DNA from: Carallia brachiata | Taxonomy: Eukaryota; Streptophyta; Magnoliopsida; Malpighiales; Rhizophoraceae | Direction: 5' to 3' | NCBI GenBank assembly: GCA_021464245.1 | Contig: JADCRB010000004.1 | Coordinates: 2,165,103-2,229,102 of the forward strand | DNA length: 64,000 nucleotides | Shown: positions 33,935 through 46,566 of the stretch, piece after piece | Numbering within the stretch: position 1 is the stretch's first letter | Layout: each line of letters begins with the position of its first letter | Notes under the pieces: generated by a model | What the model was told of the DNA's origin: nothing | Database searches by the model: none | What the model saw: the letters and a program-made list of their open reading frames with translations, nothing else | Made by a program: the position numbers and the translations under genes

Positions 33935-36900
33935 TCAAAACAGATGGTTTCGGAAAGCAAGGAAAGCTCCGGGGGAGAATAGCAAAACAAAAGCCAGGAT
34001 GGAGCCGAAGAACTTTTTAATGGCATATCTCACAGGATCGTTATCAACTTCTTGCAAAGCGCTACTTGAGGATGACATGGCTTTTGCTGAAGGTAGGGCT
34101 TCTATCACTGCATCAGCCAAATCTGTTATGAAGGATGAAGTGCAGCCTAATGCTGGCACCCGACCCCAATTCTCAATGCCAGACTCAAGAGCCAGCTCCT
34201 TGTACTCCATGTCGATCTCTTCAAGAGTCTCTATGTGCTCACTCACAAAGCTGGAACTCAAAATATAATAGAGCAACAGCAATTAAAATTCCTTCAACAT
34301 AGCATTTAGCAACAAATTCTTCCAAACAAGACAGTATTTTAAAGGACCATAGGCACTTCTCCATGTATTATTCCAAAAGATGCCACAAAACCATGAGACC
34401 TATAATCCAACAGCCATACAAATGAACAGACTGGTTTAGTGGTCTGTGATCTCAAGGAATTTGATTTTTTTTATTATGCACTGATGTACATATCAATGGC
34501 TATACCGCATAGACATGCTAACATGGCACAACATGATGTATTGTTAGATCATACAAGAGACGTTCAACTCCAGTATTGGTTACGTTAACCAATCTTAAAA
34601 ACAAGGAAAAAAAAAAGGCAAAATGAAGCTAATTTACAAAACGAAAGTATGCGGCACATAAGTTGAAGCTTAAATACTGTAACTGAAACCATTTGTTGAA
34701 CTAGTCAGTAAGACATGGCAGTCATGCCCACCAAAGCCAACACTTACAAATCCATGTTTCAAACAATCGCACATAGTGCTGCTTTTTTTTTTTTTTTGCT
34801 CCACTGGGAGGCTCATTGGGCTATGAGCTACACAACGGGCATAGATCTCTCCTTCTCATAAATCCCGTGGCCCCTTCTCAGGATTTAAACATAAGATCTC
34901 TAGAACAGAAGTCTAAGTTGTAACCATTGGGGCGTCCTCTAAGGGACCATAATGCCATCATCCAATTATGACACCACAGGGCTAATTGTTACAGTTCCAC
35001 CTAGGATGGACCAGTAAATATGACTTTAGGTAGTCTGTGGCATGCATACACATATTGACATTGTAACCAACTCTGAATCATTATCCACAACAGCAATTAT
35101 ATGAATATGAGAAAGGCTTGAACAACTGTCATACCTTACTGGGACAGCGAGGAGATTTTTCACACCTTTTTGGCCAAGCTCAACAAGAACCTCATCAGTG
35201 TAAGGCTTCAGCCACTGTACAGGCCCAACTCGACTCTGGGAGAAAAGAAGAGGACAGGATTTCAGATTTTGAGAAGTTAGCAATTGACATAACAATAGCA
35301 CAAGAAGGAAAGAAAAAATACAATATCCACACAAGGATGAACAACAGGGCAAGATGATGTAGACAAAAAAAATCAAGGAACAAAAAACTGAAAACACAGG
35401 AACTTAAGATCTCAAACATCACAACTAACCTGGTATGCAAGAGTATGTTCATTGTCCAACCCTCTAGCTTTCAACTCTTTCATGATTAAGTAGATGCAAT
35501 CCTCCATCTGATCTTTGTATGGATCTCCTGCATCCTCCACATAACTCACTGGCACTCCATGAGCACTGAAGAATATCATGACCTAATGTTCCATAAAAGA
35601 TATGAAAGCGATTCAGATATCAATCAGATGGCCTGGGGCATTAAGTGTAAAAGGGCACCATTTAGCAAATAACAAATTCATGTAGGAAGATTTCCAGACC
35701 ATATCCAGACTTACCTCCTCAGACTTAGGAAATTTCTGCAGCTCTTTCTCGATCAAGTCAGCCATAGAATTGACATAACCTTCTCGTTGGTACCAAGATT
35801 GTATAATTGAAACAGGCAGTCTAGACAGATATGCGTCTTCCCTGGAAGTCACTCAAAGTGACAGATGTTGACAAAGGTCAGCAATATTTTTTAGTTCTTT
35901 GGAATATCAAATATATAAATTTGTACAAATATACACCTGAATACACTCTGGAGAACACGAAGACTTGACCCAGTTGTGGAGATTGAAAATTGTGGATAAA
36001 GCGGCAGCACAACAAGCTTTGTTATCTTGTCCCTCTTGATCTGTCAAATTAAACAAAAGTATATGTTATTAGGAAGTTCACTATAAACTTCAAGGCATCT
36101 GAATTTCTCATGCAATTTGTTTTCGAAATGCATTCGTTATTAGAAAGTTCCAAACAAACATCAACGAGCATGTAAAGTAATGACAAGACAACAGTTGGAG
36201 CCTCACCTGATGAATGGCCTCCTCTGTGAATGGATACCAGTATCTCATTCCAACATAGACATTTGCAGGCATGCCCTTTGCTTTCAAGGCCATTTCGATA
36301 GCATGTGCCTGCAAAAAAAATCTTTTTGCTGATGAAAGAAGAAGGGGGTAATTTCTAACGCTAAAAAAATAACTGCATAGCCATGGAATTTTTTAAGCAT
36401 GAAAAAAACAAAAACAACTTGAAAGTACAATAAGAACTGAAATTGCAGAAAGTCAGAATGGCAACAGGAAGTGGGTTCTACCTGCTCATCTGTTATTCTA
36501 CGCAAAGGGGAGCCACCACCTATGGCAGCATACCCTTCTTTACTTTTGGGAGCACGAGCCATAGAAATTATTTGTGCCAATGGTCTCTGAAGAAACCGAA
36601 ACAGCCTCGGGAGTCTAATAATGTCCTGTACTAGAGCGTAAAATATATCAGGGAAATGCCTAGACTTAGACAAATATTGCACAAATTAAAGGGAACGAAA
36701 ATAGAGAAAGGAAGAGTTGAGACAAAGGCATACCGGGTCTGCAAACAAATTGTAGAGAAACGGCTGAACATCATTAAGCGTCTCTGGCCCTCCAAGATTC
36801 AGAAGCAAAACCCCGACATTCTCTTCTGATGTCTGTAACTTAGGTTCCGCAACACTTTCAGTAAACGGGCATACTCCCGTGGAGGACGAAGCATAGGATG

Positions 36901-37526
36901 GTTGTCCAAAACGATTTCTTGTCTGAACCGGACCAGAAAGGAACAATTTTCCATTGACGTTAGTTGTCTTGTCAGCCCAACCGAAAGTTGAAGCCGATAA
37001 GGCTCGGGAAGAAGGTCTATTAGCACCGGTCTCAACACAAAACCTGTGAATTCAAACGAAACGAATAACTACATGTATGTATGCGTCCTCACAGAGCAGA
37101 GAAACTGAAGAAGCCGGATTTTACTTAATTTGCACAATAAAGTTCCTTTCTTTCTTTTGTTTGTTTGTTTTTTTTTTTAATATTTGACGAAACGAATAAT
37201 ATTTCATGTGCTCTGTGGACATTCAACTAAAGAGAGAGAGAGGAAAAAAAAAAAAGGGAAATTGCAAATAAGAAATGGGGGCAAACCCGTTTAAAGTCAA
37301 GATCAAATCAATTGATCAACTGGGATTTCCGCTCGTATATATTTTTCTATTGAATTTGAAAGCAATGATCTTGGAGAAAACCCCATCAAGAAAAAGACAA
37401 ACCCATAGATAATATTTAATGAAAAATAGAGAGTTACCATTTCGTTTTATAATCAGAAGAAGGAGCGGCAGCAGAAACAGAGAGCTTCGGCCTGGGAAGC
37501 CCGCCACAGAGAGACGTCGCTTCCAT
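33935..37526 (-). CDS. Ferrochelatase, chloroplastic (FC2 type with C-terminal LHC-like segment)
   Basis: Inserts Fe(II) into protoporphyrin IX, the last step of heme synthesis, in the plastid. Nine coding exons on the minus strand: 37526-37438, 37043-36734, 36625-36482, 36308-36207, 36040-35937, 35841-35715, 35582-35430, 35235-35135 and 34250-33935, all GT-AG and in phase, for 481 residues. The first 100 or so residues are a Ser-rich transit region. The catalytic core starts at [12 protein letters not shown]. The catalytic His is His300 in FFSAHGVP, and the active-site Glu is Glu384 in SEHIETLEE. The C-terminus has a linker and a hydrophobic segment ([20 protein letters not shown]) preceded by DPVRYAIKK. 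This LHC-like motif marks plant and cyanobacterial ferrochelatases of the FC2 group and is absent from FC1. The start MEATSLCGG is the last ATG before the transit region; an upstream in-frame ATG would put a hydrophobic stretch first, which is unlikely. Confidence 0.95.
34251..35134 (-). other. Intron 8 of ferrochelatase gene
   Basis: 884-bp intron with minus-strand donor gtatgac and acceptor ttccag. It contains a tRNA-derived SINE in the same orientation as the gene (34783-34942). The rest is AT-rich and featureless. Confidence 0.8.
34783..34942 (-). mobile_element. tRNA-derived SINE in ferrochelatase intron 8
   Basis: Read on the minus strand it begins gaggacgccccaatggttac (A-box-like), continues to gatcttatgtttaaatcctg (B-box-like), then ends in a run of 15 A (plus-strand poly-T 34783-34797). 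The poly-A end and paired promoter boxes fit a plant SINE of a different family from the Au copies. Target duplications were not clear. Confidence 0.6.
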
Positions 37527-38251
37527 TTTCTCGATTTCAAGAATATAAATTTGGAAACGGCAAATAAAAAAGGCACCAACGAATACAAATGGAAAAAAAG
37601 AGATAAACCAAATCAAGAGTAGGGTAAGTCAAGATCCAAAGAAGAAGAACAAGAAAGGGAGAGAAGGAAATAGAAGTTTGGTTGGTTTCGGTTTTGAGAA
37701 AGTTTTGTTATTTGAACAATTATTTCTTCGGGTTTAGGTAGTTTTTAAGGCTGAAAAGTCAAATAAAAAGGCCCAGTCAAGAACGTTGAGCTGAAAGGTC
37801 CAACTAATTCTGAATATAACGGAGACGGCGAGTTGAGAAGATCTCGAGACGGCGGCGAATCGGCAATCCAACCACCTAAAGTAAAGGGCCTCTTTGGTCG
37901 CTTCTTTTCATTCCTGTTTCCTAGAAGGAAAAAGTTCGCACCGCCGTACACAGCAACAAAGTGTGATCAGTTGTCCATTTAATATTATATAAAATTTACG
38001 TTTTAAATTTTTAAATATTATTTTATATTTTGTTAATATAATTATAATGAATTGATAATTAATTATATTTTATAATAAATATAACTGTACAAGATAAGTT
38101 AAAACTGCGGCCTCTTACCCCTTCTTTGGGATGAGAGAACGTAGGTAGAATCTTCGTAAGTAGAATGAAATTGAGAAAAAAAAATTATTTATTACTTTAA
38201 AAGTGCAAAAAAAATAAATTAAAAATAATGAGACCCCAGGCCAACCCAAAA

Positions 38252-38280
38252 GCAATTCCCCCCCTATTCGGGGGAATTGC
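38252..38280. repeat. 11-bp GC-rich perfect inverted repeat followed by poly-T
   Basis: Arms 38252-38262 (gcaattccccc) and 38270-38280 (gggggaattgc) with a 7-bp loop. A T-rich run follows from 38285. The shape recalls a bacterial terminator but the setting is plant nuclear, so I give it no function. Confidence 0.75.
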
Positions 38281-39412
38281 CTGCTTTTTCTTTTTTTTTT
38301 TTTTTCTGTTGTTTATGTTAAATGTTTCATTTTATCTTCATTTTATAATTTTATTTTTTAGAGATAAAATCATTATTATAATACATAAATATCTTTTCTT
38401 TTTCTACTTTCTATTCAATCTCAAATATCCTTTTCTCTTATTTTTTACTTAATTTTAAATACAATATTTTTAATTTTCTTTTATCGTATCATATTCTCTT
38501 AAACATTTATTTTTCTTATTTTTATTTATCTTCTATTCTTCTTCCCCTCAATTTTTTTTTGCCAAACAAAGAGCAAGAGGCCGGGGGAGCATTCAGCGCA
38601 CTGTACACTTGTTCCCACTTTTTTTTTTGATATTATTTATTTTTAATAAATATAAAATATAACAATTAGAAAATGGATAAAATTTTAAAAAATATAAAAT
38701 TTATGAAAATAAAAAAATTTATAATTATAATTCAATAAATCTTTTCATAGAAGAAAAAAAAAGTTTTGACACTATTTAAAATGTTGTGAGTTGTGACTTA
38801 ATTTTTTCAATTTTATAAAGTTAGCGACTCAATGGAACTTATCCCAAACCATAAAACTATTCCAGATTTCAAAGGTCCTAAATTTACCTAAAATTCTGTT
38901 ACCAGCACCACTCGAGAACACGTCACCAGTTTTGTCGAAAGACAAGTTACTGACACTGTGACACAGAACTTACCCTTGGTCTTTAGACCCAGTCCAGCCA
39001 AAAATTAGCCCCTTTGACTACCATAGTAATTTCACCTCCCCAAATTACTTTATGGTGTGTTTGGTTGGAAAGATTTTGATAAAAAAAAAAATAATTGTAA
39101 GATTTTAATTAAAAAATATTATTATAATTATATTATTTTTTATATTTTTTTATTAATTTAAATAATAAATTTTTATTTTATCTCTTACAAAATATTACTT
39201 ATTTTTTTCTTATCATTTTTTTTCTTATAATTTTTTTATTAATCTAAAATAATTTTATTTTCTCCATAATTTTCTTTCTCGTAACCCAAACGCTGCATTT
39301 GGGTTTCTGACAATCTAAGTACATAAACGCCATCAAACCTCACTTCCTTTCGCTCTGCCTCTCTAAGCCTTCCGTTTCTCCGTTCTAACTCCAATTCTGC
39401 TCTGTCTCTTCC

Positions 39413-39449
39413 TTTTGCCTGTAAATTGTAAGCTAATTTACAGGCAAAA
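39413..39449. repeat. 15-bp perfect inverted repeat
   Basis: Arms 39413-39427 (ttttgcctgtaaatt) and 39435-39449 (aatttacaggcaaaa) with a 7-bp spacer. It follows a pyrimidine-rich leader-like segment and would form a stable stem in RNA. Confidence 0.85.
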
Positions 39450-39639
39450 TCTTGTCTTTTTTTAAATTAAGGTCTTTGAGTTTTGTTTATAAGAGTTTGA
39501 TCATTTTTAGATTGGATCTTGCAAAAGTGAAATGTAGTCGGGGGAATAATGAAACATGGTCGAACTTACCTACCCTGTTTTTCTGTTTTTTTTTTTCCCA
39601 ACTAATTTGGCTCGAAGTTTTTTCTAAAAATTAATTTAC

Positions 39640-39774
39640 ATGGAACAAGAAGAAAATCGCAGTGTTTGGATGTGCAATTGTAATGGGCTCCATATTCGAG
39701 TCAACAGCAGGTGCCGATCAATGGCGACCCGTCTGCCGCTTGGAGCCGACATTAAAACATTTGCCGGTCGATGA
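39640..39774 (+). CDS. Small hypothetical open frame (44 residues)
   Basis: ATG at 39640 opens a 44-codon frame beginning MEQEENRSVWMCNCNGLHIR and ending KTFAGR before TGA. It has three Cys in its first 30 residues, no signal peptide and no domain I recognise. Base composition is less AT-rich than its flanks, and upstream DNA looks like a leader with a possible intron, so it may be part of a transcript. It could equally be a chance frame in a non-coding RNA. Confidence 0.2.
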   Translation: MEQEENRSVWMCNCNGLHIRVNSRCRSMATRLPLGADIKTFAGR

Positions 39775-41249
39775 AGAAGACCCTTGAAACTCAAACCCCA
39801 CATTGTTTCTTGATTCAATTGTCCGGTTACATCCTTTCTCTCTTCCTTATTAACATTCCCATGTTCTGATTTCATATTTTAAAAACTTTAATGTTTGCAA
39901 ATTTTGATCTAAGAAGAGTTTTCTCGTACAAAAAGTTTATTATTATTTTTATTATTATTTCTTTAGACAGATAGATTGCAAAATGGCACTCAGTCAGACA
40001 CGGGTGTTAATGGGAGATCCAATCCAAATACACCTTTTGCATGATCATGGTTGGAGGCAGCTGAGTTTCTCTATTGCTTCCTTCACATTATATTATATAT
40101 ATGCAGCCAAATTGTCTCAATTCGTTCGCTGCTGATCATTGATGTATGTTTGCTTTATGGGAATCCCGAGACTCGGAGTTAGTCGATCAAAGTTTTTCTC
40201 TTTTACTTCCAAATTAAACTACCCCGTTTTTTAAACATTTTTGTTGCCTAAATTTACACAATTTTTAGGCGCTTTAAAAAGGTGCCAAAAAGGTTGCTCT
40301 TGGGTCAAGAAATAGCATTTCTCAGAGCGATGCCCAAAGACACAGAACCATCAAACATTAGCCCACCATGACGTCGCCTAACCTCTATATATATAATAGC
40401 GCTTGCCTTAGTTGTCAATTTACACTTGACAATTCACATTTGCCAATTTATCAAATTTGTCGATTCCAGCTATTAACTATTAGCTATCAATTATCAACAG
40501 CTAAATGCCTAACCCTATAGACTAAAGAAAGGAGAGATTATTCATTCAAATAGTTTAGTTTTGCTGGAAATTTTGCTTTTTTGTTAAAAAAATGAAGAAT
40601 ACCCCCTTGAATCTTGGGTAATATTATGTTTAATTATCCACATACCTGATTTCTGAGCCTAACCCCTATGACAAAAAAATGATTTCTAACCCTAACCACT
40701 TGATTTATAATAAATCAAAGAGAAAATTTTAACCTTGCTGGCCGCAGATATGCAAGGGACTGGAGACGGTCATCAAAGTGGCTACAGAGGCCGAGAGTTA
40801 AGAGCAAATGGCTAAAATACAAGCATCCACTTGACTCCAACACACAGGCCAGTTTCAGAATGATCTGATAATGCTAAAGTGCCATTAATTCTCCTCCATG
40901 GAATCCTTTTGAAGGTTGCAGGAATCAAACTATGGTCAACATGGTAACTAGCACAGAAAACAAAATTAAGGGAGCAGATTATAAAGGACCTTACCCAAAA
41001 TTCTCATTAACTTCTTCCGATGGCACAATGTTCTTACACAAAACGTTCATAACATATCAAGATCAAAGCTGATGTCAAATAGAGGATGGTGTAGTGATCT
41101 CATTTCTGCTCCCATCTTTTTTATTCTCCGGTTACCCGATCTCCCTATAATGACGCACTGAAGAAATGAAACTGTATGTATGTAGTCCACATTCACACTC
41201 GAGCCTCCAAACCATCAAAAACTTGAGCTATGCAGACTAGGCACACTAC

Positions 41250-44200
41250 TCATACTCCAGGCATTGGGAATTTGGTTGTCAGAGCTTCCACTCTCCCTTG
41301 GAGGTTTGACACTTTGTTCATCAAAGGAAAATTAGGGGATGTTATAAACTTCATGAAATCTTGGAGCTTGGACCCTGAAACCAATTTTTTAGCTTCAAGA
41401 GTTATTTGCACCCCCTCGTGAATAAAGTCAGCAATTGCCACAAATTCCTTTTCCATAAATCCTCTGGTTGTCATGGCAGGAGATCCAATGCGAATGCCAC
41501 CGGGTACTAGGGCGCTTTTATCACCTTAATATGATTTATTAACAGTCGTAAACACAGAGAAGGAGCAAAAAGAGAGAAAAGAAACATAATAAATGCAAAT
41601 TGACCGAGGATGAGGCTCACCAGGCACCGAATTCTTGTTGAGCGTGATAGAGGCCATATCAAGAATTTTTTCCACCCTGGCCCCATCAATGCCCTGTAAA
41701 GAGAAGAAATGTTGATTGATGACAGAAAAGCGAATAGGACAGAAGTTGCTTAACTAATATGATTATTTTGATGAAAATCATAACCAGGGACTTTGTAGGG
41801 TAAAAAAAAAAAATCCTAAATTAGGCCCAAAAAAGTTTCACACTTTTACAATTTATGCATACAGACCAATAAACCAAAGGGAAGCACAGATAATTGGAAT
41901 GACAAATCTTAGCATAAGTCATATCACAGGCATTCATACCTAGACAGACTCTTCTTAGTAGTAAGCAACTTTAAAATAGCGAATGAAATAAGGGAGATTT
42001 GCATAAATGGAAAGGAGATTACTGAATACTTACCAATGGCCTTAGATCTACAAGAACCAGATGGTTGTCTGTCCCGCCAGAAACCAGCTTATACCCTAAA
42101 TCAACTAACCGGTCCGCAAGAGCTCTGCAATTTGAGATTACCTAAAGCACAGAAGAGGCAGACCATGTTAGATGTACCAAACCAACCCCTTGGTCAATTG
42201 TTTTCATAAAAATAGGGCACCTGCTCCTGGTAAGCTTTGAATTCAGGTGATTGTGCATGCTTTAAGCAAACTGCCAGTCCCCCAATTGTGTGGTTATGAG
42301 GACCACCCTGCAGCACAGAACATTGGTAATTATGCTTAATTACATAAAAATCAATCTCCAAAGCCAATAACCTACGTTGAACCCCAATGTACCAGCAATT
42401 CACCTGTAAGCCTGGAAAAACAGCATTGTTGATGGCAGATTCCAAATCAACTCCAAGAACAGGATCCTTTCTGAAAAAGATCATGCCACCTCTTGGACCT
42501 CGTAAAGACTGAAGGGACACGTATCAACCTATCAGGTTGTCTATTTTTCTACACATTAAAGGGCATGCATGTAGCGTAGGAAATAATTGCATTGTAGCAA
42601 ATATCACAGGTAATGAATTGCAGAATAGATTACATTATACATGGGGTTTCAAATTGTATTATACTATAGTTTGGAGTCCCATTTCTTTACATAAAGCACT
42701 AACATGTAGTCATGTCATACGTGTCTTCTAAATTTTCTCGAAGGCCAATGTCTTATATAGAGAATGCAAATATGCAGCCTTGTCATACCAATGGCTCGTA
42801 AATCACTATGCAATATATTTTAGAGTTCAGTGTCTTATAAAGCCAAACATGCAATCCGAATCATGTGATACATTCATAAAAAATCACGATTATGACTTGT
42901 AGTTATGTGACAAACAGCTTCCAAATTTTATTACAATATAATTGGAGTCTACCCTCTTCTATATAAAAAGCCAAGTCAATTTAAAAATAATGAATCAAGA
43001 TAAAGAAAGGAAATTTTAGAGATATTGCTGCATTTTCTAAGGACATTAACATCAAATCAGGATCTAAAAAAAGCAACAATGAGATGCCAATGCTAAACCA
43101 ATGCAAGGTTCAACTAGTACTAATCCAATAATCCAGTATCTCCCCTCAAGTTGTCATTTCAATTTACCTTGTGTGTTGTTGTTGTCACAATATCACAATA
43201 CTCAAAGGGGTTAGCAACCACAGCAGCAGCAACGAGTCCACTTATGTGAGCCATATCCATCATGAGAAAAGCACCAACTTCATCAGCAATCTTCCAATGC
43301 ACAATGATTTGACTAGTCAGTTGGGAGACACAGAAAAATAGAAAAAATTGGAAAAAAAGAAAAAACGTAAAATGTGAGAAGCCATACACAGCCTACCTTT
43401 CTCATGCGAGGATAATCAAAATCCCGAGGATAGGCACTAGCACCAGAAATAATGAGTTTTGGCCGAAAGAGATTTGCTGTTTTCTCCAGCATATCATAGT
43501 CAACAATGCCTGCATGAAATAGTCGGAACAAAAATGTTGATCGACTAAGCTAGTACAAACACCAGCCCATCCGAAGCAAATATGAAAAACTGAGATCCTT
43601 ACCTGTAGATTCATCAAGTCGGTATGGCATAGACTCAAAATATATTGATGTACCAGATACTCGTCTTTTTGGAGTCATAAACCCATGAGACAAATGCCCA
43701 CCGTGAGGTAAATCCAAGCCCTGTGTCAAACATTTTAAAAGGGAAAAAGATCTTCAAAGTTGCAATTAAAATGCAGCACTCCAAAAAGGAGGAAGAAGAG
43801 AAAAGTATGGTCTATACCATTATCCGGTCATGAGGTTTAAGAATTGCTGTGTAAACTTCAAAATTAGCAGGTGAACCGGACAATGGCTGAACATTAACAC
43901 CCCACTTCTTGTCATCCAAGTGAAATGCTGCCAAAGCCCTTTCTTGACAAAGGGTTTCAAGCACATCTATGTACTCATTTCCACCATAGTACCTAAGATG
44001 TGCAATAAGAACATTGTTTATACAGAACTTGAATGGAAGGGGAAAAAGAACATAATTAAACACAATCAAAAGCAGTAAACTTACATAAAATGAATTTACC
44101 TTTTACCAGGTAGTCCTTCAGAATACTTGTTTGTAAGACATGAGCCAACTGCCTCCATTACGGCTCGAGAAGTAAAATTCTCAGAGGCGATGAGCTCGAG

Positions 44201-45271
44201 GCTTTTGAACTGTCTACTCTTTTCTTTGTCAATAATTGCAAGCACCTCAGGATCTGCCTCATTAAGTCCAGGGTCTAGAAAGCTACTTTTGTTATCTGGA
44301 CATTATAACATGAAAATTCATTTATAAAATTTCAGTCTCATAAGAAGTCTTGCATCTTATTAGCCAATAGATATAATGCAGACGCCAAACAAAAGTCATT
44401 ATTATATTTCAAGTACTCATATCCTTCCGATCAAGATACAATTTCAAAGGTGCGGAAATCTACTAATTTTTTACTAGATTGTGATAGAACTGAAAAGACC
44501 AAGAATATCCACAAAATCTAGTTCTCATACTTGACGCAAAAAGCCTTTCTTTCAGCTATTAACTGCTCAAAATGTATTAAAAAAAAAAAAAAAAACCTAT
44601 TTGGCTTAACCTGGAGCAACAAACATAAAGCAACCAATCAGAATTTTTTTTGTTTTTAAATTTTTCTTAAAGTAACCAACATTTTTGTCCCCGATTGTGT
44701 CTGCTTAACAAAATAAAGAAGAATTACAACAGACTTCAAACTGACTCAGAATGGACATTTTGGTCAAAAGAATGCAATAACAACATAAATTTAAGCACCA
44801 ATACATGTCCCGATTTTTGGTGTCCTGAATGCAACAAAATCGCAATAAAAATAATAGTTTTTGCAACAAAAATTAATAGATATTATTTTTTTATTATCAG
44901 TGTTATCAGTCGTGCTGCAAAAACTATTACATTCAGGATACCAATCCGGTACCAAATATTTTCTCAAAGTTTAATATCAACCAAAGTTTTACCTAGTTTT
45001 AACGATTAAAAAGAGATAATAAGGTCCAAATAAAGAAAGGAAAAATCAAGGATAAAATAACAAGCAACGAAAAAGCACCTCCAATTTCTGGGACGGGCGC
45101 AGAGACGGAAACCGCGTGTAACCGCCGGCCAGTCACCAAGCTCCCTTCAACTTGAAAAGCTTTCCAGTTCTTTATATGCTTCGGAAACCCACCGGCACAA
45201 AAATTTTCCGAGGAGAAGACAAGTCCCTTTGTCCAGATGGGAAGTTGCTGCTGCAGAGCAAGAGAACCCAT
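41250..45271 (-). CDS. Serine hydroxymethyltransferase, chloroplastic (SHM3 type)
   Basis: PLP enzyme that interconverts serine and glycine with tetrahydrofolate, supplying one-carbon units. Eleven coding exons on the minus strand: 45271-45079, 44295-44100, 43992-43818, 43720-43603, 43509-43397, 43290-43168, 42508-42404, 42307-42221, 42141-42034, 41693-41621 and 41524-41250, all GT-AG and in phase, for 521 residues. Residues 1 to about 65 form a Ser/Ala/Lys-rich transit peptide ending near [11 protein letters not shown]. Then come [18 protein letters not shown], the [21 protein letters not shown] substrate region, the [12 protein letters not shown] segment and the PLP-binding lysine Lys306 in [15 protein letters not shown]. 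The gene structure and transit peptide point to the plastid form rather than the mitochondrial or cytosolic ones. The start was taken at the first ATG; the frame is open further upstream through Val/Gly codons but has no ATG there. It is divergent from the MERIT40 gene, with 1.3 kb between them. Confidence 0.96.
42509..43167 (-). other. Intron 6 of SHMT gene
   Basis: 659-bp AT-rich intron directly after the codon for the PLP lysine. Donor gtaaat and acceptor ttcag are on the minus strand. Nothing else is seen in it. Confidence 0.85.
44296..45078 (-). other. Intron 1 of SHMT gene
   Basis: 783-bp intron between the transit-peptide exon and the catalytic exons. It is AT-rich with a poly-A run at about 44580. 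The segment at about 44820-44945 has a weak inverted relation (plus-strand gcaacaaaatcgc versus gtgctgcaaaaac) but no clear element. Confidence 0.8.
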
Positions 45272-45768
45272 CGCTGCTCCTCCTGCTGCCACCCCCACCA
45301 CCACCACCACCACGACAAGCGGAAGCGGTTATTTCGGAGTTTTTAAATACTAATTGCCTCACGACAAACCCTAGTTACCGACAAAATAGCCTGATGACTC
45401 GACCCGAATTTCAGTCGACCCGGGTTCCGCTCTTTGGAGAAAAAAAAAATTTGTGAAAAAACCAAAACGTATCGTTTAATGATGCTTCTTCTTTGGTGTT
45501 TTGGGCTTCATGATGCTCTTCCTTTTCCCAAGTTCTAATAAGATATCTTGTAGATAAAATAAAAAATATTTGGTGAAATAAATACAAGTATAATTTTTTT
45601 AAAAAAATAATTAAGTTATTAAATATTATTAAATAAATTATATAATTATTTTAATATTATATAAAATAAAGTATGAAGCTCATAAAATTTGAATTAATAA
45701 GTAAAAAATCTCAAACTTTGTATTTTATAACAAATTTGGCACCACCCTTTAAATATAATAATTTATAT

Positions 45769-45950
45769 ACTATAAATTAATTTTATGATAAAAATAACAC
45801 ACAAAATAAATTTCATCAGTATTACAAAATTAAATATCTTTTTATTTTATATATACATCATGTAAGAAGTGAGTCTATACGTCATACCTAATAGAATCAA
45901 TCAATATTAATAGATGAAGTGTTATTTTTATTATAAAATTAATTTATAGT
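45769..45950. mobile_element. MITE-like foldback element
   Basis: Arms 45769-45800 (starting actataaattaattttatg) and 45919-45950 are 32 bp long and reverse complements with one mismatch. The 118-bp interior has no coding potential. Size and shape fit a miniature inverted-repeat element; weaker similarity may extend the arms outward by about 20 bp. No target duplication was established. Confidence 0.7.
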
Positions 45951-46262
45951 ACATGATAATTAGAATAGTGTTAGTTTTTTCACAAATGTAATTTAGGATA
46001 TTTTTGCATCTTAACCCGAATAATAAGGCGTAAGTTGGTATATTACCTGAACAAAACGCAGCGTTTCTTGCTGATTTGTCCTCCACCAGACATTTCAATG
46101 ACAAACTTATTCATTTGTATAATAAAATTAATAAAATATAATAAAAAAATTAAAATATAATTTTGTGTCATTTTTTATCATTAAAATAATAAATATAATT
46201 ATAAAAATAATTAAATTCGTCATAAAATATATATTTTATATATGTATTATTTATATAGGAGA

Positions 46263-46330
46263 GTATATATATATATATATAACTGAACTCATTTAATTAT
46301 TTTCCGGAAAGAGAGATAAACCACACTGAC

Positions 46331-46370
<40 letters not shown>

Positions 46371-46424
46371 ATATGTAACTGAACTCATTTAATTATTTCC
46401 GGAAAGAGAGAGAAACCACACTGA

Positions 46425-46467
<43 letters not shown>

Positions 46468-46536
46468 TATATATATGTATATGTAACTGAACCCATTTAA
46501 TTATTTTCCGGAAAGAGAGAGAACCCACACTGACCA
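46263..46536 (+). repeat. TA microsatellites interleaved with three copies of a 50-bp unit
   Basis: A unit starting aactgaactcatttaatta, containing the perfect palindrome tttccggaaa, and ending ccacactgacc occurs at 46281-46331, 46377-46427 and 46485-46535. TA runs of about 20-40 bp lie before each unit. The unit spacing is about 96 and 108 bp. The third copy is the one joined to the MERIT40 leader. Confidence 0.9.
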
Positions 46537-46563
46537 AGTCACCTGTTCCTGTTGTGGAAATCT

Positions 46564-46566
46564 GCG

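Larger units (their letters stand above)
37527..41249. other. Spacer between ferrochelatase and SHMT genes
   Basis: The first few hundred bases upstream of 37526 are the ferrochelatase promoter and 5' UTR. 37970-39300 is mostly AT-rich and holds a GC-rich hairpin (38252-38280) and AT-rich stretches. 39300-39900 looks transcribed: pyrimidine-rich leader-like DNA, a 15-bp perfect inverted repeat (39413-39449) and a 44-codon open frame (39640-39774). The last 500 bp before 41250 are probably the SHMT 3' UTR. No further gene is supported. Confidence 0.5.

Noticed and set aside
38252..38300. Bacterial-type rho-independent terminator
   Set aside because: The hairpin plus T run looks like one, but the DNA is plant nuclear and no gene ends there.
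45147..45362. Gly-rich open frames opposite and around the SHMT start
   Set aside because: They come from a CAC/CCA simple repeat and overlap the real transit-peptide exon in another frame.
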